Positions 1-5,298 of a stretch of 5,746 nt of DNA are shown piece by piece. Source of the DNA: Nodosilinea sp. BSH.14. Lineage in GTDB: Bacteria > Cyanobacteriota > Cyanobacteriia > Phormidesmidales > Phormidesmidaceae. The number at the start of each line of letters is the position of its first letter. Position 1 is the first letter of the stretch. A program made the position numbers and the translations under genes. The stretch is taken from the NCBI GenBank assembly GCA_023264315.1, contig JALQST010000082.1, forward strand, positions 1-5,746. Reading direction: 5' to 3'. Below the pieces are notes generated by a model. It saw only the letters and a list, made by a program, of their open reading frames with translations. It had not been told where the DNA came from and ran no database searches.

Positions 1-68
1 CTGGAGCGATCCAGTGAAGCCCCCGCTGTACCGAAGGTCAGCGTCGGGAGAACGTCACATTTTCTGAC

Positions 69-100
69 TTGACGGCCACGGGCCAGAAATTAGTTAGGCT
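69..100 (+). promoter_or_regulatory. possible pgl promoter
   Basis: TTGACG at 69-74 is one base from the -35 consensus. No good -10 lies at the ideal distance. TAGTTA (91-96) and TAGGCT (95-100) are poor matches at spacings of 16 and 20 nt. The candidate -10 region falls inside the GGCTA repeat palindrome, so a regulator bound there could block the promoter. This is a weak call based on sequence pattern only. Confidence 0.25.
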
Positions 101-114
101 AGGCTAGGCTAACT
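92..114. repeat. GGCTA tandem repeat forming a near-palindrome
   Basis: Three tandem copies of the 5-nt unit GGCTA sit between AGTTA and ACT. The 23-nt block equals its own reverse complement except at the three evenly spaced G positions (98, 103, 108), which each become C. Such a block could bind a symmetric regulator or simply be a slipped-strand microsatellite. It lies about 80-100 nt upstream of the pgl start. Confidence 0.6.
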
Positions 115-191
115 ACAGCTTTGCGGGGTAAGTGAGGATCGATCCCGTCGCTGGGGCCGCAATGACGTGATGTTTGAGGGTAAAACCATCG

Positions 192-953
192 ATGACTGGA
201 TCAACAATTGCTATCCTGCCCGACAAAACCACCCTAGTGCACTACGCCCTAGCCCAATCCATCGCCGTGATTCAGCAGGCCATTGCCGACCATGGCTACT
301 GCACCCTAGCCCTCGCGGGGGGCAGCACCCCCAAGCCGATCTATGAAGGCCTTGCCCAGCAGGATCTCCCCTGGGATAAGCTCTATCTCTTCTGGGGCGA
401 CGAGCGCTACGTGCCGGTGGATCACCCCGACAGCAATGCGGGCATGGCCAAACGGGCCTGGTTAGACCACGTGCCCATCCCCGCCGACCACATTTTTATC
501 ACCCCCACCACCGAGGCTGACCCAGCCCAGGCCGCCCAGCGCTATGAGGCGGACTTGAAAGCGGCCTTTGCCCCCCTGCAACCGAGGGCGGAGGACGGAT
601 TTCCCGTGTTCGATTTAGTCTGGCTGGGCATGGGCGATGACGGCCATACCGCGTCCCTGTTTCCCCACACCGCCGCCCTCGGGGTGACGGATCGTTGGGT
701 GGCCCTGGGCAACAAGGGCGATGAACCCCGGATCACGTTTACCGTGCCGTTGATTAACCACAGCCGTTGGGTGATGGTGGTGGCGGCGGGAGCCAGTAAA
801 CAAGCGGCCCTGGCCCAGGTCTTTTCGGCCACGGCAGCGGATCTGGCCTACCCCATTCGGATGGTGCGGCCCACCGGCACCCTAGACTGGCTGCTGGATG
901 CCGATGCCGCCGGGGAGTTGACCCTGCCGGGAGCGCAGTGGGTGCAGCCTTAG
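192..953 (+). CDS. pgl: 6-phosphogluconolactonase
   Basis: This enzyme hydrolyses 6-phosphoglucono-1,5-lactone to 6-phosphogluconate, the second step of the oxidative pentose phosphate pathway, in the cytoplasm. With the ATG at 192 the protein has 253 residues, normal for the short NagB/RpiA-fold Pgl (DevB) family. Diagnostic motifs appear in order: LALAGGSTPKP at 39-49 (phosphate-binding loop), FWGDERYVP at 67-75, and LGMGDDGHTASLFP at 145-158 with the Asp/His active-site cluster. A C-terminal RPTGTLDWLLD segment follows. The frame also allows a TTG start at 174 (259 residues). I prefer ATG 192 because GAGGG at 176-180 is a plausible ribosome-binding site about 11 nt upstream, whereas nothing suitable precedes the TTG. 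No truncation or missing motif is seen. Confidence 0.95.
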   Translation: MTGSTIAILPDKTTLVHYALAQSIAVIQQAIADHGYCTLALAGGSTPKPIYEGLAQQDLPWDKLYLFWGDERYVPVDHPDSNAGMAKRAWLDHVPIPADHIFITPTTEADPAQAAQRYEADLKAAFAPLQPRAEDGFPVFDLVWLGMGDDGHTASLFPHTAALGVTDRWVALGNKGDEPRITFTVPLINHSRWVMVVAAGASKQAALAQVFSATAADLAYPIRMVRPTGTLDWLLDADAAGELTLPGAQWVQP

Positions 954-986
954 CCCTCCTAGGAGATAGGCCGGGGGCGAGGGCTA
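951..986 (+). terminator. inverted repeat after pgl, possible terminator
   Basis: A perfect 8-bp inverted repeat, TAGCCCTC (951-958) and GAGGGCTA (979-986), begins on the pgl stop codon and encloses a 20-nt GC-rich loop. No T-tract follows, so it is not a canonical intrinsic terminator. Cyanobacteria lack Rho, and terminators with poor U-tracts are plausible there. It may instead protect the 3' end of the mRNA. Confidence 0.4.
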
Positions 987-1090
987 TGGGGACGTTGTGA
1001 TGTCCTGACGATGTGTGGATAGATAACTATTCATCAAGAAATGGGGATAAATGGATCTTTTTTGCCTTGGCGAGGCATCCCAGTGAACGA

Positions 1091-1096
1091 AGGAGG
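1091..1096 (+). promoter_or_regulatory. strong Shine-Dalgarno AGGAGG at unusual distance from the FHA start
   Basis: AGGAGG is the best ribosome-binding sequence in the window. It sits 19 nt before the ATG (1116) of the FHA gene, which is too far for normal use, but 12 nt before ATG 1109, which opens a different frame encoding a 12-residue peptide ending at TAA 1145-1147. The FHA frame has a TGA at 1113-1115, so no earlier start exists. The start is therefore either 1116 with a long spacer or coupled to the tiny overlapping frame. A short hairpin (TGCCT/AGGCA, 1063-1077) lies in the leader. Confidence 0.5.
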
Positions 1097-1115
1097 AAAG
1101 ACTCCCCTATGATGA

Positions 1116-1598
1116 ATGTCTATAAGCGAGAATCTCAAGCCGGTTAATGTGATTACCCTTTCCCTGCTCCATCCCCTGCACAAAACCCCAGTACAGCATT
1201 GGACGTTTGACCAAGAGTCTGTGATTCGGGTGGGTCGGTCTAGCGATAATAATGTGATTCTTTACAGCGCCGTTGTGTCGCGGCACCATGTGGAGATTCT
1301 TCGCACAGACCACGGCTGGCGCGTTAAGAATATCAGCACCAACGGCACCTACCTGGACGGCAAGCGGATTGATGAAGTGCCCGTGGAAGATGGCATCATT
1401 ATGCGTCTGGCCCGCTCTGGCCCCAACATTCAAATCCACACCACCCGCGAAAAACGGGATCCCCTGAAGGAACTGCTGAACAGCCGCCGCCGAGAAGACC
1501 TCCATGGGCATGACGATCTGCATCCCGTCCCCACAGCCCTCGATGCCGACGATCTTCCTCACCAGGCCACGCTGATTGGCGAAGACAACCCGTCATAA
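1116..1598 (+). CDS. FHA domain protein
   Basis: A 160-residue cytoplasmic protein made of one forkhead-associated domain plus a short polar tail. FHA domains bind phosphothreonine peptides and usually work with Ser/Thr kinases. All signature elements are present: VGRSSDNNV around Gly40-Arg41, SRHH at 55-58, and the NxSxNGT loop NISTNGT at 72-78. The fold should cover roughly residues 12-110. The tail (about 110-160) is charged, Arg/Asp/His-rich and probably disordered, ending QATLIGEDNPS; its Thr could be a phosphorylation site, as in some small FHA regulators, but this is inference. No kinase lies in the window. The neighbouring LRAT/PspA-like gene is in the same direction 65 nt downstream, so joint transcription is possible. 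Confidence 0.92.
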   Translation: MSISENLKPVNVITLSLLHPLHKTPVQHWTFDQESVIRVGRSSDNNVILYSAVVSRHHVEILRTDHGWRVKNISTNGTYLDGKRIDEVPVEDGIIMRLARSGPNIQIHTTREKRDPLKELLNSRRREDLHGHDDLHPVPTALDADDLPHQATLIGEDNPS

Positions 1599-1615
1599 TC
1601 CAGCACGATTCGTCA

Positions 1616-1628
1616 ATCATAAAATGAT
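1616..1628 (+). promoter_or_regulatory. possible -10 element and mini-hairpin before the LRAT-like gene
   Basis: TAAAAT at 1620-1625 matches the -10 consensus at five of six positions, and the same bases form an ATCAT/ATGAT hairpin with an AAA loop (1616-1628). No recognisable -35 lies about 17 nt upstream. If used, transcription would begin near 1632, just ahead of the start at 1664. Confidence 0.25.
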
Positions 1629-1663
1629 CCGTCGTCGAGCGTCCCTTGCCGTTCCCAGGTGTC

Positions 1664-2371
1664 ATGGCTAGAAGCGATCAAATCTACGTGATGCGGCCCC
1701 TTGCGGGCGTCCAGGGGGTCTATCAACACCACGGGATCGACTACGGAGACGGCACCGTCATCCACTACCGCAAGATGGGGGAAAATGCCCAGGTGGAGCG
1801 CACGAGCCTGGAAACCTTCTCCTGGGGCAATCCTGTGCGCCGGGTTCAGTACGGTGTGGCGGATCCTGAGGAAATGGTGATTGCCCGGGCCGAAAGCCGC
1901 CTTGGGGAACGCCAGTACGATCTATTCTTTAACAACTGCGAACATTTTGCCACCTGGTGCAAAACGGGGCGTCATGAAAGCGCCCAACTCGCCAGCTTCG
2001 GCCTCAACCAAGACCAGGTGGATAGCTCCCTGTTCCGTCGCTGGGTAGAAAGCACCAGCCAACGCCAGACCCCAGAGCAGGCGCTGATCCTCTTCCACAG
2101 AGCCATGGGCGACATCGCCGCTGCCTACCAATCCGCCCTTACCCATCAGCAAACAGCTCAGCAGGAGGCCGATACCTGGCGCAAAGTGGCCGAGCAAGCC
2201 CTCGCCCAAGGCCGCGAAGACCTCGCTCGGGCCGCCCTCCACCGCAAGGTTGCGGCCCAGCGTCAGGTGGAAACCCTCACCCAACAGTTGCACGATCTCG
2301 TCGGCGTGGAGTTGTCCCTTCAGCGGGAGCGGGAGCGGGCCGAGCGGCAAGGGCTCTCCCCAAACCCATGA
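1664..2371 (+). CDS. LRAT/NC-type thiol hydrolase-acyltransferase domain fused to a PspA/IM30-like helical segment
   Basis: A 235-residue protein in two parts. Residues about 5-102 match the lecithin:retinol acyltransferase (LRAT/NC, H-rev107-like) branch of the NlpC/P60 papain-like fold. YQHHGI carries the likely catalytic His22, VIHY the second His34, and FNNCEHFATWC the nucleophile Cys92. Known relatives cleave or transfer acyl chains of phospholipids. After a linker, residues about 138-230 are predicted helical and resemble the PspA/IM30 (Vipp1) coiled-coil core: Trp172 in DTWRKVAEQAL, then AQGREDLARAALHRK at 181-195. The usual PspA N-terminal amphipathic helix and C-terminal helices are absent. 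ATG 1664 is preferred over the in-frame TTG at 1646 because AGG lies just upstream and the LRAT homology begins right after it. No signal peptide or membrane segment is seen. Membrane association through the helical part is inferred; the substrate is unknown. Confidence 0.8.
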   Translation: MARSDQIYVMRPLAGVQGVYQHHGIDYGDGTVIHYRKMGENAQVERTSLETFSWGNPVRRVQYGVADPEEMVIARAESRLGERQYDLFFNNCEHFATWCKTGRHESAQLASFGLNQDQVDSSLFRRWVESTSQRQTPEQALILFHRAMGDIAAAYQSALTHQQTAQQEADTWRKVAEQALAQGREDLARAALHRKVAAQRQVETLTQQLHDLVGVELSLQRERERAERQGLSPNP

Positions 2372-2408
2372 CCGAAATGACATTCATCTTCGGCTAGCAA
2401 GAATGTCA
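2372..2408 (+). promoter_or_regulatory. overlapping, mutually exclusive hairpins between the LRAT-like gene and the uracil-DNA glycosylase gene
   Basis: Hairpin A pairs CCGAA-ATGA (2372-2380) with TCAT-C-TTCGG (2384-2393) around a CAT loop, with one bulged C. Hairpin B pairs TGACATTC (2378-2385) perfectly with GAATGTCA (2401-2408). They share bases 2378-2393 and cannot form together. There is no T-tract. The block could serve as a 3' end for the upstream mRNA, or the TGACATTC repeat could be an operator for the downstream gene. A weak promoter could overlap it (ATGACA at 2377-2382, AAGAAT at 2399-2404). Confidence 0.35.
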
Positions 2409-2448
2409 CAATAGCGAGAACTGACGTTGTCTTCTTTTTCTTTGACCC

Positions 2449-3168
2449 ATGGCGGACGAGCAGATTAGTTTATTTTCCCTGGATGACGTGGCCATGCCCA
2501 CCGATCAGGCCCCCTCGCCCCCCACGGGTTCCACCGACTACGCCGCCATTCCGATTTCATCGGCGACGGCCATTTCCCCCGGTACCTACGCCAGCCTAGA
2601 GGATCTCGCCACCCACTGCCACGCCTGCCAGCGCTGTGGCCTAGCCCCCACCCGCACCAACGTGGTGGTGAGTCGAGGTAGCGCCACGGCTCCGGTGTTC
2701 ATCATTGGTGAAGGGCCAGGGCAACAGGAGGACGAGCAGGGCAAGCCCTTTGTGGGGCGTTCGGGCCAACTGTTAGAGCAAATTCTGGCCTCGGTGCGGC
2801 TCGACAGCGAGCGGGACCTATACATCGGTAACATTGTGAAATGCCGTCCCCCCGGCAACCGCGTGCCCACCCCCGACGAAGTGGTCGCCTGCAAGGGTTA
2901 TTTATTAGAGCAAATTCGCCTCGTCGATCCCAAGATCATCCTGCTCACCGGGGCCACCGCCGTGCGCGGCATTCTGGGTATCAAAGACGGCATTACTAAA
3001 ATTCGAGGTCAGTGGTTTGAGTGGGAGGGGCGGCTCTGTATGCCCATCTTCCATCCGGCCTATCTACTTCGCAATCCCTCGCGGGAGAAAGGCAGCCCCA
3101 AATGGCTGATGTGGCAAGACATTCAGGCGGTAAAAGCCAAGCTAGAGGAACTCATCCCCCGTGACTAA
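2449..3168 (+). CDS. family 4 uracil-DNA glycosylase with [4Fe-4S] cluster
   Basis: Removes uracil from DNA, starting base-excision repair of deaminated cytosine. The 239-residue protein contains the complete family 4 signature. Four cluster cysteines are Cys60 and Cys63 (CQRC), Cys132 (VKCRPPGN) and Cys148 (VVAC), the last pair separated by 15 residues. GEGPGQQED (87-95) is the active-site motif, KPFVGRSGQLL (99-109) follows, and FHPAYLLRNPS (201-211) is the C-terminal HPxxLLR-type DNA-binding motif. About 45 extra residues precede the catalytic domain: residues 5-9 read QISLF, a match to the bacterial sliding-clamp-binding consensus QL(S/D)LF, followed by a Pro/Ser/Thr-rich linker. ATG 2449 is the natural start, though no clear Shine-Dalgarno is present in the T/C-rich leader. 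The stop overlaps the next gene by 8 nt. Confidence 0.93.
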   Translation: MADEQISLFSLDDVAMPTDQAPSPPTGSTDYAAIPISSATAISPGTYASLEDLATHCHACQRCGLAPTRTNVVVSRGSATAPVFIIGEGPGQQEDEQGKPFVGRSGQLLEQILASVRLDSERDLYIGNIVKCRPPGNRVPTPDEVVACKGYLLEQIRLVDPKIILLTGATAVRGILGIKDGITKIRGQWFEWEGRLCMPIFHPAYLLRNPSREKGSPKWLMWQDIQAVKAKLEELIPRD

Positions 3169-3716
3169 TTCTCCCCAGTCCGCTGCAACCCAGTCCACCC
3201 CCATTTTGTGGCCACAGGTGGGCGGATTGGCCCTCGTCCAGGGTTCCATCACCCTCTGTTGGGTCATCTACAACCTCTACCTAGGGGCGTTGTTGACGGC
3301 CTTGGGCTTTCCCCAGGCGTGGACGGCGACGCTGCTGGTGATTAAAAACTTGCTGGGCATGGTGATGGAACCCCTAATGGGTACCTTTTCCGATCGACAG
3401 CAACACCTGATGGGCACCCGTTTCCCACTGATTGCCCTGGGTGTCGTTCTCTCGGCGGGGCTGTTTTTTCTCATTTCCACGGCGCTGATCTGGGGGCAAA
3501 ATGCGGTGCTGCGGTGGCTGCTGCCGCCGTTGCTGGTGGCATGGGCCATGGCCATGACCATGTTTCGCAGTCCGGCCCTGTCGCTGCTGGGGCGCTATGC
3601 CTTTCGGACGAACCTCCCCCAGGCCACCAGCCTGCTTATCTGGTGGGAGGCTTGGCCGGAGCCCTAGGGCCGTTCAGCAGCCAATGGATTTTGAGCCTGG
3701 GGCCAGGGGTGGCCTT
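3161..3716 (+). pseudogene. MFS transporter, frameshifted and truncated by an insertion sequence
   Basis: The N-terminal part of a major facilitator permease, apparently of the glycoside/sugar-cation symporter type. GTG 3161 overlaps the glycosylase stop, with AGAGGA (3144-3149) as a plausible ribosome-binding site, so the two genes were probably co-translated. Four hydrophobic segments are visible: residues about 20-50, 55-75, 88-111 and 117-140. The loop motif EPLMGTFSDR at 70-79 is the family's motif A. The frame ends at TAG 3665-3667 after an off-frame tail. The family sequence (LVGGLAGALGP) continues one frame over from 3640, so one base is missing near 3635-3640. That second frame runs to GVAF and then enters IS sequence at about 3717, reaching a stop at 3748-3750. 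Fewer than half of the roughly 430 codons expected remain, so the gene cannot function. Confidence 0.85.
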
Positions 3717-3810
3717 TGAAGTGGCCCCCTCAAACTGGACAGGGGGCTAAGCTCTGAACGACTCCAACAATAATAGGAGTCGTTCATGAGTAACAAACGC
3801 AAGCAATTCC
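3717..3810 (+). mobile_element. IS3-family insertion sequence remnant (left end and orfA start)
   Basis: The stretch begins TGAAGTGGCCCCC, typical of IS3-family termini that start with 5'-TG. It contains a GCCCCCT/AGGGGGC inverted repeat (3724-3747), a long hairpin, AGGAG, and an ATG at 3786 opening the peptide MSNKRKQF. That is the usual beginning of IS3-family orfA (commonly MSKKR.TF followed by the helix-turn-helix). After eight codons the orfA similarity stops and maf sequence begins. The rest of orfA, all of orfB and the right end are absent. The exact junction lies between about 3801 and 3813. The family assignment comes from remembered sequence patterns. Confidence 0.7.
3755..3786 (+). 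promoter_or_regulatory. hairpin sequestering the transposase ribosome-binding site
   Basis: TGAACGACTCC (3755-3765) and GGAGTCGTTCA (3776-3786) form a perfect 11-bp stem with a 10-nt AT-rich loop. The stem includes most of the AGGAG ribosome-binding site (3775-3779) and the A of the ATG start. In transcripts reading into the element from outside, this would hide the start of orfA, a known strategy of insertion sequences to limit transposase synthesis from neighbouring promoters. Confidence 0.65.
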
Positions 3811-3972
3811 GGCGAGCCCATGGCCTGCGCCGGAGCCTTTGCCATCGATGGCCGAGGGGGAATGCTGGTCGAGAAACTGGAGGGCTGCCACAGCAACGTC
3901 ACTGGCCTCAGCCTGCCCCTGCTACGCACCATGCTGACCGAGCTTGGCTATCGCTTGTCTGATCTTTGGTAG
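3808..3972 (+). pseudogene. maf: C-terminal fragment of Maf nucleotide pyrophosphatase
   Basis: Maf proteins hydrolyse non-canonical or modified nucleoside triphosphates to monophosphates and have been linked to septum inhibition. The fragment reads SGEPMACAGAFAIDGRG, then EGCHSNVTGLSLPLLR and MLTELGY, which are the hallmark C-terminal blocks of the family, ending at TAG 3970-3972. About 54 of the roughly 195 expected residues remain. The N-terminal two-thirds, including the substrate-binding SxSPRR region, is missing and is replaced by the IS3 remnant. An ATG at 3820 could start a 50-residue peptide, but the catalytic part is gone. Confidence 0.8.
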
Positions 3973-4016
3973 CGTGAACCTGAGGTAGATCGAACAGCGG
4001 GCCTCATCGGCTGGGG

Positions 4017-5003
4017 CTAGCGGGATTGAAAAATGTTCTGCACCATTTGCTTGTCGCTGCAACGGCTGGCTTGGTCGAGGGCGTCCACTTCACCGCTGTC
4101 TAAGGCCCAGCCGAGGGCTCCCAGGTTTTGTTCCGCCTGGGCCACGGATTTTGCCCCTGGAATCGGAATCGTCCCCTTGGCGATGCACCAGTTGAGGGCC
4201 ACCTGGGCGGGTGTTTTTTGGCGGTGGCTGGCAATGTCCCCAAGGGTTTGCAAGAGGGGCTGGATCTTGGGCACCAGTTGGCGAAACAGAACGCCCCGCA
4301 CCCCCGGCGGAAACGGCCCCTGGGGGGAATATTTCCCGGTCAGCAGGCCCAGGGCCAGGGGGCTGTAGGCAATCAGGCGAATGCCCAGGTCGTCACAGAG
4401 ATCCTTGAGCCCCAGATCCGTGACGGGGTAGGTGGACAGCAGGGAATACTGCACTTGCAGGGTGGCAATGGGGATACCCCGCGCCTGGAAGCGCTGGTGC
4501 GCCAGTTTCAGGCGTTTGGGGCCAAAGTTGGACAGGCCGACGCCCTTAATCTGACCCTGCTCATAGAGATCCATGAGGCCATCCAAAAACGGGCCTTCCT
4601 GCCAGGGGGCATAGTTGGCGGTAGACCAATGCATTTGCGCAAGCCTAATGGGCCGACCGAGGCGCTGGGCCGAGGCCAAGCCCGCCTTAACCACCGATCC
4701 CCGGGTGATGCGCCAGGGGTAGGCCGCTAGTTTGGTGGCGAGGCAAAGCCGATCCTGGTTTGGCCCTTGGTAGGCGTTGGCAAACTGGCCTAGCAGGGTC
4801 TCACTACGGCCATTGAGGCGACCGGTGCCGTAGGAATCGCCGCTGTCAAACAGCGTCACCCCGTGGGCCGCGCAGGTGTTGAACACGCGCTGCAAATCGT
4901 CGTCCATGGTGGGGTCGTAGCCCCACAGCAGGCGATTGCCCCAGGCCCAGGTGCCACAGCCCATGGCAGGTAAGGACAAGGGAGAAGCGGGGGGTGGCGT
5001 CAT
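4017..5003 (-). CDS. aldo/keto reductase
   Basis: A 328-residue cytoplasmic NADPH-dependent oxidoreductase with a (beta/alpha)8 barrel. The catalytic tetrad is complete: Asp53 (FDSGDSYG), Tyr58, Lys91 (LATKLAAYP) and His125 (LAQMHWS). GVGLSNFG and AYSPLALGLLTGKY follow, and IPIPGAKSVAQAEQN at 279-293 is the NADPH phosphate-binding site. Length and motifs suit the cyanobacterial/plastid group that includes pyridoxal reductase and related enzymes, but the substrate cannot be read from sequence. The ATG lies 3 nt after the stop of the EAL remnant and has no clear ribosome-binding site, which suggests it was translated by coupling with that gene. With the EAL gene broken upstream by an insertion sequence, its expression now depends on readthrough or on a promoter inside the remnant. 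It converges on the maf fragment. Confidence 0.93.
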   Translation of the reverse strand: MTPPPASPLSLPAMGCGTWAWGNRLLWGYDPTMDDDLQRVFNTCAAHGVTLFDSGDSYGTGRLNGRSETLLGQFANAYQGPNQDRLCLATKLAAYPWRITRGSVVKAGLASAQRLGRPIRLAQMHWSTANYAPWQEGPFLDGLMDLYEQGQIKGVGLSNFGPKRLKLAHQRFQARGIPIATLQVQYSLLSTYPVTDLGLKDLCDDLGIRLIAYSPLALGLLTGKYSPQGPFPPGVRGVLFRQLVPKIQPLLQTLGDIASHRQKTPAQVALNWCIAKGTIPIPGAKSVAQAEQNLGALGWALDSGEVDALDQASRCSDKQMVQNIFQSR

Positions 5004-5006
5004 GGC

Positions 5007-5298
5007 TTAGGACGGGTTAGACAGCGGGGCGGCGGCGGGAAATCGCGCCGATTGAAGATATAGCACAACTTGGTCGAGGGGCAGAGGGTGGGCAAAGAGG
5101 TAGCCCTGGGCCGCCTCGCAGCCCAACTGCTGAAGCTGCTGGCGCTGCTCCTCCGTTTCCACCCCTTCGGCAATGCAGTTCATCCCCAGGTTGTGGGCCA
5201 AATCAATAATGGCCTGCACAATGCCCAGTTTTCCGACCTGCATTTTTCTCGACAAAGGAACGATCTATTTTGAGGGTTTCCATGGGGAACTGGCTGAG
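5007..5298 (-). pseudogene. EAL-domain (c-di-GMP phosphodiesterase) C-terminal remnant, frameshifted
   Basis: This is the last part of an EAL domain, the family that hydrolyses cyclic di-GMP. Reading the minus strand, QFPMETLKIDRSFVE (about 5295-5250) is the conserved block around the metal-binding DRSF segment. The frame then shifts at a run of five A (plus-strand T-run 5243-5247). The other frame continues MQVGKLGIVQAIIDLAHNLG, AEGVET, and QGYLFAHPLP to the stop at 5007-5009. With four A instead of five the two parts join into SFVEKMQVGKLGIVQAI, as the family predicts. Everything upstream, including the EAL motif and any GGDEF or sensor domain, is replaced by the IS4-like element from about 5299. 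Not functional as read. Confidence 0.85.

Larger units (their letters stand above)
1..173. other. 5' edge region upstream of pgl, structured, no assignable gene
   Basis: No gene can be assigned with confidence. Two + strand frames are open from the window edge: one to a TGA at 65-67 (tail beginning WSDPVKPPLY) and one to a TGA at 70-72. Either could be the end of an upstream gene; gnd often precedes pgl in cyanobacteria, but I cannot recognise its C-terminus here. The stretch is rich in short hairpins: CTGGA/TCCAG closing a GCGA loop at 1-14, CGCTG/CAGCG with an inner ACC/GGT at 24-43, CGTCA/TGACG at 53-74, and TTTCT/AGAAA at 61-89. There is no T-tract, so a classical terminator is not shown. 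It could be the end of a transcript, an untranslated leader, or coding sequence with chance pairing. Confidence 0.35.

Noticed and set aside
1..60. Possible cobalamin-type riboswitch, from CCCCGCTGTACCGAAGGTCAG
   Set aside because: Only scattered similarity to the cobalamin core; the conserved boxes do not line up and the upstream half is outside the window.
150..175. GGGGCCGCAATGACG resembles the 5' start of a tmRNA (GGGGCTGCAATGG)
   Set aside because: The likeness is short, pgl begins about 40 nt downstream, and no tag frame or 3' tRNA-like half can follow.
1057..1080. T-run next to a TGCCT/AGGCA hairpin, terminator-like
   Set aside because: The T-run precedes the hairpin on the + strand, and on the minus strand it becomes an A-run after the stem, so neither orientation gives a stem followed by U's.
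1107..1562. Long minus-strand open frame (151 codons) opposite the FHA gene
   Set aside because: It mirrors the FHA gene, has no family motifs, and the + strand protein has every FHA signature.
3973..4016. Bidirectional terminator between the convergent maf fragment and aldo/keto reductase
   Set aside because: Only a 5-bp TGAGG/CCTCA pairing with a 16-nt loop and no T-tract is visible.
4128..4730. 200-codon + strand open frame inside the aldo/keto reductase gene
   Set aside because: It is antisense to a gene with an intact catalytic tetrad; long antisense frames are common in GC-rich DNA and its translation shows no recognisable domain.
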